The notes below the pieces were generated by a model. That model worked only from the letters and a program-made list of their open reading frames with translations. It made no database searches and was not told where the DNA came from. Positions 22,738 through 32,899 of a stretch of 64,000 nucleotides of DNA are shown piece by piece; the first letter of the stretch is position 1, and each line of letters opens with the position of its first letter. The position numbers were made by a program, and so were the translations under genes. This DNA comes from Fremontodendron californicum. Its lineage: Eukaryota > Streptophyta > Magnoliopsida > Malvales > Malvaceae. The stretch is from contig JAULJL010000027.1 in NCBI GenBank assembly GCA_030761205.1, forward strand, positions 18,664,501-18,728,500, read 5' to 3'.

Positions 22738-23385
22738 TCACAAAGACAGAGTGCAATCCACTCCTTGCTCGTCCATATCTCTTTTTCTTTTTCCGAGCGT
22801 TTGCGAAACAACCGTAGCAGATAAATACTCATAAGCTTGGAGCATTTTGAGTAAATCTTCAATGGTTGTAGCAAAAATTATGGTTCTCCTTGCCTCTGAA
22901 AACATGAATCCATTATCCACAGCATTATCTAAATATGAAAGCAAATTACTAAAATAACCATTAATATTAAGCAAACCAATGGGTTTCTTATTTGTGACCA
23001 AAGATGACCAAGAAGCCACGCAAGCTATTTCTTCCAATGTACCCAGACCTCCTGGTAAAGCAATGAATGCATCGGCAGAATGGTACATGATTGTCATCCG
23101 TTCAGGGATACTCCAGACTTGTATTTCCTTACCCACGGTAGGTCCACAAAAACCTGTGAATAGTTGTGGCACGATTCCTAAAACTGGACTTCCTCCGGCG
23201 TGTGCTGCTGTAGCGACTGCTCCCATTAAACCCGTACTACCGCCTCCATAAATCAACTGGATCTTTTGTTGGGCAAGTATTACTCCAACTCTTATGGCTT
23301 CATCAGCGAATATGTTATTTTTCCCTGGATAAGCACCTCCAAAGACACAAATTTTTTTAATGCGCTGGGACGAAGTACTTTCCAT
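22738..23385 (-). CDS. LOG-like cytokinin riboside 5'-monophosphate phosphoribohydrolase, copy B (intact)
   Basis: A complete 215-residue frame, the usual plant LOG length. LOG enzymes release active cytokinin base from its riboside 5'-monophosphate in one hydrolysis, in cytosol and nucleus. Visible: nucleotide-fold start CVFGGAYPG (13-21), YGGGSTGLMG (46-55), R96 and the signature PGGLGTLEE (111-119), with the catalytic Arg and Glu kept. The usual RK pair is R96-M97, and the flanking helix differs from typical plant LOGs. The tail carries GKRKR (199-203), possibly a nuclear signal. It has no introns, unlike host LOG genes, so it probably entered as a cDNA. The ATG follows a splice-acceptor-like tract by 15 bases. 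It lies downstream of CRP on the same strand, in the env-like position of an Athila element. Activity is inferred. Confidence 0.88.
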   Translation of the reverse strand: MESTSSQRIKKICVFGGAYPGKNNIFADEAIRVGVILAQQKIQLIYGGGSTGLMGAVATAAHAGGSPVLGIVPQLFTGFCGPTVGKEIQVWSIPERMTIMYHSADAFIALPGGLGTLEEIACVASWSSLVTNKKPIGLLNINGYFSNLLSYLDNAVDNGFMFSEARRTIIFATTIEDLLKMLQAYEYLSATVVSQTLGKRKRDMDEQGVDCTLSL

Positions 23386-23400
23386 TTTTTTTTCAAGTGC

Positions 23401-23434
23401 CTGAAAGAGAATGAGTACATGGTGTAATATATAG
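23401..23434 (-). promoter_or_regulatory. TATA-like and 3' splice-site-like tract before LOG (element B)
   Basis: On the minus strand ctatatatt is followed by cattctctttcag, which ends 15 bases before the LOG ATG. The arrangement is the same in A and G. Either a local promoter or an acceptor for a spliced mRNA. Confidence 0.45.
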
Positions 23435-23748
23435 AGGACTGAGTAATGAATCAGACAAGAGTAATAATGTCGCCGAAAGTGTATTTGACCTGTCAGAAGA
23501 AAATGTTAACCTAACAAAAGATTTTTGCGTGATTTCAGGAAGAAAATCAAAAAGAGAAGAAAAATCAACCGTAAAAGACCAATGCAAAAAAAAAAACGAG
23601 AATAATTACACAAATCTAACAACACGTAAATTAAACCGAAATAAAGTTATTGCAAATCAAACCAAAAGCTGAGAAGTCATTTATTGTAGTTGTGATTGTG
23701 GCTCACATCTTCCTCTGGTTTTACGTCCAGAAACGGCTTAAACGCCTT

Positions 23749-24285
23749 CTATGAGTCGAGGATATGCTTCCCATCCAGTTTTCTTACAAGCTGGCAAACA
23801 GGGTCTTTTAACATCAGATTCCCAATATGTTGCCATTCCCTTTGGAATTGCGGCCATAAATCAAGAATTTCTCTTTGTACGTCTCCACTAGGATGCGTCT
23901 CAAGAGAAAGTTGGATATTACCCAAATTCTCCTTACTCAGTCCATCCTTAATGAATTCAATTTTATCATCTCGATTAGAGGACGGAATCCCAATAGAACG
24001 ACATTTACCGTTACACGTCCATCGTGCACATTTGTGGCAATTTGAACTCATGCGCTTTGCTCGTCGCTTCTTTGCAAAAGTGCTTCTACCTGTACCTGGT
24101 AAATGCAAAACAGGAAGATATTCATCTTCATGTACCTTGGCTTCAATTATCCAACGTATGTCTTCAGGAATCCCTTTGTGCATAAGCATTCTTAATCTTT
24201 CAAATCGAACTTGGTAAAGCTTCAGTAAAATATTTCGAGGAAAAGGAGGGAATCGTTTCTGCAATCTTTTGAGAATATCATCCAT
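23749..24285 (-). CDS. Cysteine-rich basic cargo protein CRP, copy B (intact)
   Basis: 178 residues, differing from copy A at about five positions (for example K6 for T, E41 for G, H52 for R). GTGRS, the basic patch and all four cysteines (83, 86, 91, 95) are unchanged. The ATG at 24285 is preceded on the minus strand by ttttttttcagg, as in A. Function is unknown. The motif resemblance to carlavirus-type nucleic-acid-binding proteins suggests RNA or DNA binding, with silencing suppression or transcriptional control as candidate roles. A sequence search could instead place it among Athila env-region ORFs or host zinc-finger proteins. Confidence 0.74.
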   Translation of the reverse strand: MDDILKRLQKRFPPFPRNILLKLYQVRFERLRMLMHKGIPEDIRWIIEAKVHEDEYLPVLHLPGTGRSTFAKKRRAKRMSSNCHKCARWTCNGKCRSIGIPSSNRDDKIEFIKDGLSKENLGNIQLSLETHPSGDVQREILDLWPQFQREWQHIGNLMLKDPVCQLVRKLDGKHILDS

Positions 24286-24286
24286 C

Positions 24287-24485
24287 CTGAAAAAAAAAAT
24301 AAAAAAAATGAAAGAGAAATTGAAAGAGAAATTTATACACAATATCAGTTTTGTGGGTAGCTGATGGAACCGACTTAAATAATCACGGAGTACTGTTATC
24401 CGCCATTTAACCGGGGTTAAAAAAATGTATTATTATTATTATTATTAATTTTTTTTTTGGAAATTAGTAAAAATTATAGTTACAT
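24287..24485 (-). promoter_or_regulatory. Region upstream of CRP, element B (TATA-like box, acceptor-like tract)
   Basis: On the minus strand: end of the gag-pol remnant, an at-rich microsatellite-like stretch, ccccggttaaatggcgg, tataaat (plus 24331-24337), pyrimidine run, cag, then ATG. The ggttaaatggcggataac stretch is shared by A, B and G and by nothing else in the window, so it belongs to the cargo cassette. Confidence 0.5.
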
Positions 24486-27400
24486 CTAGTTATTTTCAAA
24501 ACAAGGATCAGAAAGAAAAACAACCTCTTCTTGAGTAACATGATTTTCCAAAAAGAGTTTGAGTCTTTGTCCATTTACCTTGAATACGTTACCATTTTGA
24601 GGATTCTCAATGTCAACTGCTCCATAATGATACACATGCTTAACCACAAATGGGCCAGTCCATCTTGATCTCAACTTACCAGGAAATATGTGAAGTCTAG
24701 AATTATAAAGTAGAACTTTTTGCCCAACATCAAATGTTTTTCTTGAAATTAACTTGTCATGAAAGGCTTTAGTTCTTTCTTTATGAATTTTAGAATTCTC
24801 ATATGCATCTTTGAATAAAGTTGGCCAGTAAAATCCACACTGTAAAATTTTTGCAGCAGTTTTCTTTGATGAAAAATGACCACCACATGCCTCGGAATGA
24901 CAAAACTTAATTACACTACTTACCTCATTGTCGGGAATGCATCTTCGAAAAATTTGATCAGGACAATATTTGAACAAGTAAGGGTCATCCCAGTAGAACT
25001 TCTTTACCTCATTCAGAAACTTCCTTTTATCTTGGGGGCTCCATTGAGAAGGAATTTTTCCCAAAAAGAATATTTTAGCTCGGATGGCAATGGTTTTAAA
25101 TCCAGCTTGGGCGGTTCAATAGTTGATGGTACAGTGACATTTGTGAGTGATGGGAGTTCCTCAAACTTTTGTTTCCAACGATGCTTATCCTGAAAAGAAT
25201 TTAAAAAAGAATCAGTGTGTGAAATTTCTGAAGCATTATCAAACTCACATTCAATTAAATAAGCTTCTAAAGGATCATGGAATGTGGTAGTGGTGAGATG
25301 TTCATGAACAAGTTCTTCAATGAAATCCACTTCATGTACTTCTGAATCATCACCAGGTTGCTTGCAAATGTTGAACACATTTAATTCTAAAGTCATATTT
25401 CCAAAAGAAATGTTCAAAATACCATTCCTGCAATTTATCAGAGCATTAGAAGTTGCAAGAAATGGACGGCCTAATATAACAGGAATTTGAACATTTGGAT
25501 TTGAAACAGGATGTGTGTCCAAAACAATAAAATCAACAGGGAAGTAAAAATTTTCAATTTGAACCAAAACATCTTCAACTATCCCTCGAGGAATTTTTAC
25601 AGAACGATCAGCTAGTTGAAATGTAACAGGTGTTTCCTTGAGTTCACGTAAACCTAACTGTTGATAAACAGAAAAAGGCAAAAGATTAACACTAGCACCA
25701 AGATCAAGCAATGCACGTTCTATTCTAGTGTTTCCAATGATGCATGAGATTGTTGGGCATCCAGGATCTTTGAATTTTGGTGGAGTAAGGTGCTGAATGA
25801 TTGAGCTCACACTTTCCGTCAGAAATGCTTTCTTTTGTACATTATGTTTCCTTTTAACTGTGCACATGTCCTTCAAAAATTTAGCATAAGATGGAACTTG
25901 TTTGATTGCATCCAATAAAGGAATGTTAATCTTAACTTGTTTGAAAAGTTCATATATTTCTGCATTTTGATTCAAATTCTTTATTGTTTGCAACCTTTGA
26001 GGAAAAGGAGCAGGATGCATACCTTTTTCTTTGTCCAAATTTTCAAGAAGTTCAGACTTACCATCATCCTTACCATTACTTTTCGGAGGGGAAGGAGGAT
26101 CTTGGTCTTTTGATGGAATATTTTTGTCAATTGCCTTTCCACTTCGAAGAGTTGTGATAGAACTGGCATTTTCCTGTTGAGTTTCATTGGAGCAAGAAAC
26201 AAGACATTGAGTAGAAGGGTTAGGCTGAGGTTGAGCAGGAAACTTACCTTTTTCTTGAGTGCGTAATGAAGCTGTCAATGTGGACAAGGTGTTTTTGATC
26301 TCATTGATGTCCTGTGAAGTTTGGTTATTCACATTTGCTTGTGTTTGCATGAATGATTGCAATGTCTCTTCCAAGGTTTGTACACGTGAAGGTTGATAGG
26401 AAAAAGTGTTGCCCGGCTTTTGAGATTGTGGTCCCTGAACATGATTATTATTCCGCCAACTGAAGTTGGGATGATTTCTCCATTCAGGGTTATACGTTTC
26501 AGAGTAAGGAGAAGGAAAAGGCTTTTTAAATGTGTTTATGGAATTTACTTGATCATGCAACGCTTCTTTAAGAATGGGAATGTTTGGACATTCAGAAGTG
26601 GGGTGTCCCATGATTTCACAAATTCCACAACTTTCTTCATTTTTAACCGTTTTGACTTCTTTTACTTCTCTAAGTTCCATGGCTTCAATCTTTCTAGCCA
26701 AATTAGCTACTTTAGATTTTATCTCATCTTCTTGACTAAAATGATATTTACCTCTGTTAGAAAAAAGATTAGATCTATTGGAACTTTCAGAGGAATTATC
26801 TGTGTGCCAGGCTTGAGAGTTATCTGCCAAATGGTCTAGGTAGTCAAAGGCTTCTTCAGGTTCTTTTTCTAGAAACTCACCGTTACACATTGTTTCAACA
26901 AATTGTTTAGTTTCGGGAGTTAAACTTTCATAAAAGAAACTAATAAGACGCCATTTTTCAAAACCATGATGTGGACAAGAACTTAACAAATCTTTAAAAC
27001 GCTCTCAGCACTGAAAAAATGCTTCATTTTGATTTTGATTGAAATTTTGAATCTGTCTTTTCAAAGCAGTAGTTTTATGTGCTGTGAAAAATTTCTTTAG
27101 AAACTCAGTTTGTAATTCTTGCCATGTGCCAATTGACCTTGGTTTTAAATTATGAAGCCAAATTTTTGCTTTATCTTTTAAAGAAAAAGGAAATAATTTT
27201 AGCTTGACAATTTCATTTGTACATTGTTGGTCATTAAAGGTGACACATACATCCTCGAAGTCTTTTAGAAACGAGTAAGCACTTTCCGATTCTAACCCAT
27301 GGAAATTTGGAAGCAAAGCTATCATACCTGGTTTAAAATGAAAGTTGTTTGCATTGAGAGGAAAAATAAAACAAGAGGGTGATGAGCTTCGAGTTGGTTG

Positions 27401-27562
27401 CAAGTAGTCACGCATGGTGCGTACTTGTCTGTTCTCATCTTCAGCATGAACACTTTCATTGTCAGCCATGGTAGGAGTTGTATTAGAAAGATTACCTGAA
27501 AAAGTTTCACAATAAAATCTAACTAAACGACGAGATCTAAAATCACGTCGCCAAACAAGCAT
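24486..27562 (-). pseudogene. Gag-protease-integrase-remnant frame of element B (one stop, one frameshift)
   Basis: Starts at the ATG at 27562 (MLVWRRDF). It has an Athila Gag domain (FHGLESESAYSFLKDFEDV, FSLKDKAKIWLHNL) and a CCHC knuckle (CGICEIMGHPTSEC). Retropepsin follows (ALLDLGASVNLLPFSV ... VILGRPFL). The frame then jumps to the first part of the integrase HHCC region (ACGGHFSSKKTAAK) and, at FKDAY, straight to the integrase C-terminus (HKERTKAFHDKLISRKTF). RT, RNase H, the HHCC cysteines and the DDE core are absent. A TGA replaces Trp after FFQC (about 27006) and one base is missing near 25060. G is intact at both places, so B broke after the deletion form already existed. Confidence 0.85.
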
Positions 27563-27586
27563 AAAACAAAGTTAATATACAGATTA

Positions 27587-27674
27587 GGCGGTATAACCAG
27601 CCAATACAAATAAAACAAAGTTAATATACAATATAAATATAAATATATAGAAAATTAGGCGGTATAACCAGCCA
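27587..27674 (-). repeat. Tandem cores in the leader of element B (2 copies)
   Basis: The core ggctggttataccgcc (minus strand) at 27587-27602 and 27659-27674 lies between primer site and gag. The same core is amplified inside the LTR of element A. Confidence 0.85.
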
Positions 27675-27718
27675 ATAAAAATAAATATACTTATAAACTT
27701 ATATACTTAGTATTGCCT

Positions 27719-27735
27719 CCCCGGCAACGGCGCCA
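27719..27735 (-). promoter_or_regulatory. Primer-binding site, tRNA-Asp type (element B)
   Basis: Perfect tggcgccgttgccgggg on the minus strand, six bases inside the LTR at 27742. Confidence 0.93.
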
Positions 27736-27741
27736 AAAACT

Positions 27742-29241
27742 TGATGGAGACTCAATTAAGAGTTGTAAACCCAAGTGCAGGTTATGTTCAAGTAATAAAT
27801 TCTCGGGTGTCCGAGGTCGAACCACAGGGAAGCGTATTAGTAAGTATAAGTTTATAAATATATAAGACAAAGAAAGTAAACAAGATATTAGGGAATCAAC
27901 AACAAAATAAGATAAACAAGATATTAGAGAACAAAATAAACAAAATATAAAAGAAATTAAACAAGATATAAAAAACAATAAGAAAAGATGTTGAGGTTAG
28001 AGAATCCACTCTTGGTGTTATGCTAAGATTAATCTTGTTTTATTACACAATTGAAATCCACACATAAAGGAGGTTCCAATCGGAAGGTTTAGCAATTCAG
28101 TCCAAATTGTCCAACGTCCATAGCATATGATATTATGTTCATTTGGTGTCCTCAAAACTCATAAAAAGAGTCCAAGCATTCCTTATGCCAAGGTATATGT
28201 CTACAACAAATCAAGGTTATGAAACCAAGCATTTACTGTGCCATTTTCCTTGTCAATAATGAATCAAGATCCCTACTTTGTAAGTATGATTTTAAACCAA
28301 AAGAAAATATTATCTATACTAGTGTTTATAAATGATGATTCATTTTAGCTCATGTTTAAGAGACTAACCTTAGCATTTACCAAGAGCTTCACCTCATCAC
28401 CTCAACAATATGATTAGCAACACATACTAGATATGAACAAAATGAAAAGAAATGTAAGAAGCATAAGTAAATAAAAAAAGAAAACTAGAGAAAGGAAAGA
28501 AGAAGAAAACTTAGAGAATTTTATTACAATGGCTAATATCCTACCAATCTATCTTTAATGCTCATCCAAGGCCCTCTATTTATACACATTTTGGAGAGCT
28601 AAATGACAAGAGACAAGCTTTATAAATTTCAAAGGTAGGTATAATAGGCGGGTGCATTTTTCTAACAATTTTCGTCATATTGTATGACAATTCTGATCAG
28701 CCAGCTTGATGGTCGATTTTGTCAATGTTGGAGGCTCGATCTGATCAAATGGTCTTCTAGAAAAATATACCCCTATCAGTTACGGATCCATATCCGTTGG
28801 AATCAGATCATTTGCTCATGTGGATCGGAAGATATGGTCAAAATACCAAAACAGGTCAGCACAGACGTCATTGCACATCAGCCAACTTGATGGTCGATTT
28901 CGCTAGGGAAAACGACTCCTTTTTAAGAAGTGTAAAACATGAAAACGATAGATATGCCTCTTAACTTTGCACTGTAAAAAATTCAGCCTTATTGCTTGAG
29001 TGAAACTCCAGATATAGCGGATATGGGAAAAGGTGTCGAAACTGGAACTGAACTGGATTTGCCCTTAATTGTTGATTTAACCTAGTAATCTGAAATCACT
29101 CAAAGAAACTCGTGAAAAACACCAAATTACATAAAAATATAAAATATCATAAACACAATTAGACTAAGCAATAATAACTCGTATTTGACACAAAACAATA
29201 ATAAAACATAACTAAGAACTATATAATTATACGAGTTATCA
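27742..29241 (-). repeat. 5' LTR of element B (1500 bp)
   Basis: Upstream LTR in element orientation, TATA near 28575-28584 on the minus strand. Visible differences from the partner LTR include catatccg for catagccg, ggcgggtgc for ggtgggtgc, and gactccttttt for gactccgtttc. Followed by the right-hand target duplication at 29242-29246. Confidence 0.93.
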
Positions 29242-30572
29242 ATCCAAATAAGCACCTCAAGGAATTCCATGTAGTTTGCTCAAGCATGGGACCAACAGGG
29301 GTCACGGAAGAGCAAGTTAAGTTGAGAGCCTTCTCATTCTCTCTAGCTGATTCAGCAAAGGAATGGCTCTACTATCTACCATCCGGGACCATCACTACAT
29401 GGAATGATATGAAGAAAGCATTCTTGGAAAGGTATTTCCCAGCATCTAAGGCTGCCAACATTAGAAAAGAGATATGTGGGATTCGGCAATACAACGGAGA
29501 GTCCTTATATGAATATTGGGAGAGGTTCAAGAAACTTTGTGCATCATGTCCACGCCATCAAATAAGTGAACAACTTCTCATTCAATACTTCTATGAAGGT
29601 CTCATGCTCATGGAGAGAAGTATGATAGATGTCGCTAGTGGGGGAGCTCTAGTTGATAAGACTCCCAGGGTTGCTAGAACTCTAATCTCCAACATGGCAG
29701 CCAATTCTCAACAATTCTCGATGAGACAAGATCCACCACCACAACCCAAGATTGTAAATGAGGTAAGTATATCATCCCTTGAACAAAAATTTGATAAACT
29801 GACTTCTCTTGTTCAACAATTGCCTGTAGGTAATATACAACAAATAAAGGCTTGTGGCATATGTTCAAACATGGGGCACCAAACTGATATGTGTCCAACA
29901 CTTCAAGAAGACACCAATGAACATGTGAATGCCATGGATGGATTTCAGAACCAACCAAGAAAATATAATCCCTACTCAAACACATACAATCCAGGATGGA
30001 GGGATCATCCAAACTTCAATTATGGAGGGAACCAATCACATGCTGTTCCTCCACCATTTGACAATAGGCCACCGGGTTTTCAGCAAAGAGTGCAACAACC
30101 ATATCAAACCCGACAACAAGTGCCACCACAAAAAAATTCAGGTGAGACTCTTGAAGATCTTGTCAAAACCCTTACTACTAATACAATTCAACTTCAACAA
30201 GAATCAAGGGAGACAAAGGTAAGTATCCGAAACTTAGAGGCTCAAATGGGGCAATTGGCAATAACCATGAGTCAAATGCAAGCAAGGGATTCCGGGAAAT
30301 TACCTTCCCAAACCATAGTGAATCCAAGAGAGAATGCCAATGCTATAACTTTAAGAAGTGGGAAACAGCTAGAGACACCACGAAAGGATAGTGCTCAAGG
30401 GGAGAACAACACCATGGCATCCTCTTCACATCCCAACGAGCCACTAAAAAAGCTAATTCCTAAACCAACCTTTCCTTCTTATATAACTCCTCCACCTTTT
30501 TCTAGCAGGTTAGCAAAGTCCAAGAAAGAGGAGCAAGAGAAGGAAATTTTGGAAACCTTTCGGAAAGTATAG
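29242..30572 (+). pseudogene. Gag core and C-terminus, element C
   Basis: Continues the Gag interrupted at 19182. Athila Gag domain (FSLADSAKEWLYYLPSGTIT, AFLERYFPASKAANIRKEI), then a CCHC knuckle (CGICSNMGHQTDMC) and a Gln/Pro-rich tail, ending FSSRLAKSKKEE. A TAG at 30570-30572 replaces an expected Gln before VNIPLLDAI, the bridge to protease. Confidence 0.88.
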
Positions 30573-31138
30573 GTGAACATTCCTTTACTAGATGCTATCA
30601 AGAAAGTGCCAAGATATGCCAAGTTCCTAAAAGAGTTGTGCACATCTAAACGGAAGTTGAAATGGAATGAAAAGGTAAGTATGGGGGAGAATGTGTCAGT
30701 TGTTCTTCAAAAGAAACTCCCACCTAAATGCAAGGATCCAGGTATGTTTACCATTCCTTGTAAGATAGGCAACACCAGGTTTGAGCATGCTATGCTAGAT
30801 TTAGGGGCATCTATTAATGTCATGCCATATTCAATTCATGCTTAATTGAATCTAGGACCATTAGAGGAAACCGGTGTTATAATACAACTTGCTGACCGTT
30901 CTAACACTTATCCAAGAGGAGTTGTAGAAGACGTTCTTGTACAGGTTAATGAATTGGTTTTTCCCGCTGACTTTTATGTTATTGAGATGGAAGATGAGCT
31001 GTCTTCTAATCCCACACCTATTCTATTAGGGAGACCATTCTTGAAAACAGCAAGAACTAAAATAGATGTACATGATGGCTCTTTAACTATGGAATTTGAT
31101 GGTGAAAAATTCGCTTTAACATTTTTGAGGCCATGAGA
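30573..31138 (+). pseudogene. Retropepsin, element C (broken)
   Basis: Aspartic protease with the Athila-type active site LDLGASINVMPYSI, then ADRSNTYPRGVVEDVLVQV and ILLGRPFLKTA. A TAA at 30843-30845 splits the domain and a frameshift near 31110 ends it. Confidence 0.87.
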
Positions 31139-32890
31139 TATCCTAGTGATGTGCATTCTGTTTTTAATATTGATATAATTGACTCACTAGTGCAGCAAGC
31201 TTATGAGCTAGATGGTGAAGATAGTGTGGAGATAGTTCTTAGCAAACATCTCAGAATGGGGAATGCTAAAGGGGAACTAGCCTTGAGTGACCATGTGGAA
31301 GGGGCACTAGAATCTTTACACTCGCTGCCACCTAAAGATGCAAGGTTTGATGTTTCATTTATTGATTTTCCTTTATCTAATGAGAAACTTCTACCTTCCA
31401 TTTTGCAGGCACCAACTTTAGAGTTGAAAACACTACCGAACCACTTGAAATATGTGTTCTTAGGTGAAAAGGACACACTACCGATTATCATTGCCAAAGA
31501 GCTCACACCTTTGCAAGAAGAGCGACTTATCTGGGTGCTTAGAGAGCATAAAACAGCGATTCGTTGGACAATTGCCGATATCAAGGGAATAAGCCCATCC
31601 ATGTGCATGCACCGGGTTTTGCTAGAGGAGGCGTCCAAACCAACAAGAGAAGCACAAAGAAGATTGAACCCTCCTATGATGGAGGTTGTGAAAAAGAAGA
31701 TACTGAAGCTCCTAGATGTTGGAGTGATCTATCCTATCTCGGATAGCAAATGGGTGAGCCCGGTCCAAGTGGTTCCAAAGAAATCAAGGGTAACGGTGGT
31801 AACAAATAATGAGAATGAACTTGTTCCTACTAGGATTCAAACAGGGTGGCGAGTTTGTATTGATTATCGTAAACTTAATTCCACAACTCGCAAATACCAC
31901 TTTCCTTTACCTTTTATTGATCAAATGCTTGAAAGGTTAGCTGGCTATTCTCATTATTGTTTTCTTGATGGGTTTTCAGGTTATAAACAGATTGCCATTG
32001 CTCCGGAGGACCAAGAGGAAACAACATTCACATGTTCATTTGGTATTTTGCATACCAGCGTATGCCATTTGGTCTTTGTAATGCACCAGCTACAATCCAA
32101 AGGTGTATGGTTAGCATATTTTCAGATTATGTAGAGAACATCGTAGAAGTGTTTATGGATGATTTTAGTGTCTATGGTGATTCTTTTGATAGATGTCTAG
32201 AGAACCTTACACTTGTACTTGAAAGATGCATGGAAACTAACCTTGTTTTGAATTGGGAAAAACGTCACTTTATGGTAGAACAAGGAATAGTTTTAGGCCA
32301 TGTTATTCTTCTAGAGGGATAGAGGTTGATAAATCTAAAATAGATATTATGCATTCTTTACCACCTCCCACAAATGTGAGAGAGGTTCGTTCTTTTCTTG
32401 GACATGTAGGTTTCTATAGGAGATTTATCAAAGACTTCTCAAAGATCACATTACCTCTTTGCAAGCTACTACAAAAAGATGTGGTTTTCCACAAATGTGG
32501 CATTTGAAACATTGAAGGGACTCTTGACGTCAGCTCTTATCATGCAACCACCAGATTGGAATGTATCTTTTGAAATCATGTGTGATGCTAGTGACTATGC
32601 CATTGGAGCTGTTTTGGGCCAACGGGTTGGCAAAGCCTCACATGCCATTTATTATGCCTCCCGAACTCTTAATGATGCTCAATTAAACTATCCCACTACT
32701 TAAAAAGAACTTTTGGCTGTTGTATTTGCTTTAGAAAAATTTTGATCTTATTTAATTGGTACTAAAGTAATTGTATTTTCTGACCATGCAGCCCTTAGGT
32801 ACTCACTCACTAAGAAGGAGGCCAAACCAAGGTTGATTAGATGGATACTTCTCTTACAAGAGTTTGATTTGGAGATAAAAGATAAGAGGT
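31133..32890 (+). pseudogene. Reverse transcriptase and RNase H, element C (broken)
   Basis: RT palm is visible as WRVCIDYRKLN, PLPFIDQMLERLAG and, after a frameshift near 32040, RMPFGLCNAPAT and VFMDDFSVYG (FMDD is the Athila form of YxDD). Another frameshift lies near 32310, and a deletion near 32490 removes the join into RNase H. RNase H (IMCDASDYAIGAVLGQ) has a TAA at about 32701 and further breaks up to 32890. Catalytic aspartates are present but the chain is interrupted at least five times. Confidence 0.87.
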
Positions 32891-32899
32891 AGTGACAAC

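Larger units (their letters stand above)
19183..29241 (-). mobile_element. Element B: LOG-carrying Athila-like retrotransposon (best-preserved copy)
   Basis: A 10,059-bp element on the minus strand with two 1500-bp LTRs that differ at little more than a dozen positions I could find by eye, so a fairly recent insertion. Reading on the minus strand: LTR, tRNA-Asp primer site, leader with 2 tandem cores, gag-protease fused to integrase remnants, CRP cargo, LOG cargo, non-coding 3' region, polypurine tract, LTR. RT, RNase H and the integrase core are deleted, so it is non-autonomous. Both cargo frames are complete. Its gag-pol frame carries one stop and one frameshift. Confidence 0.92.

Noticed and set aside
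22979..23251. A 90-codon open frame antisense to LOG in all copies
   Set aside because: Lies wholly within the LOG catalytic region and mirrors its codons; no separate features.
23393..23587. A 64-codon open frame just before LOG in B, also in G (50954-51148), possible leader peptide
   Set aside because: It has no ATG (the first codon is TTG) and no internal Met. Its likeness between copies is explained by their recent common origin.
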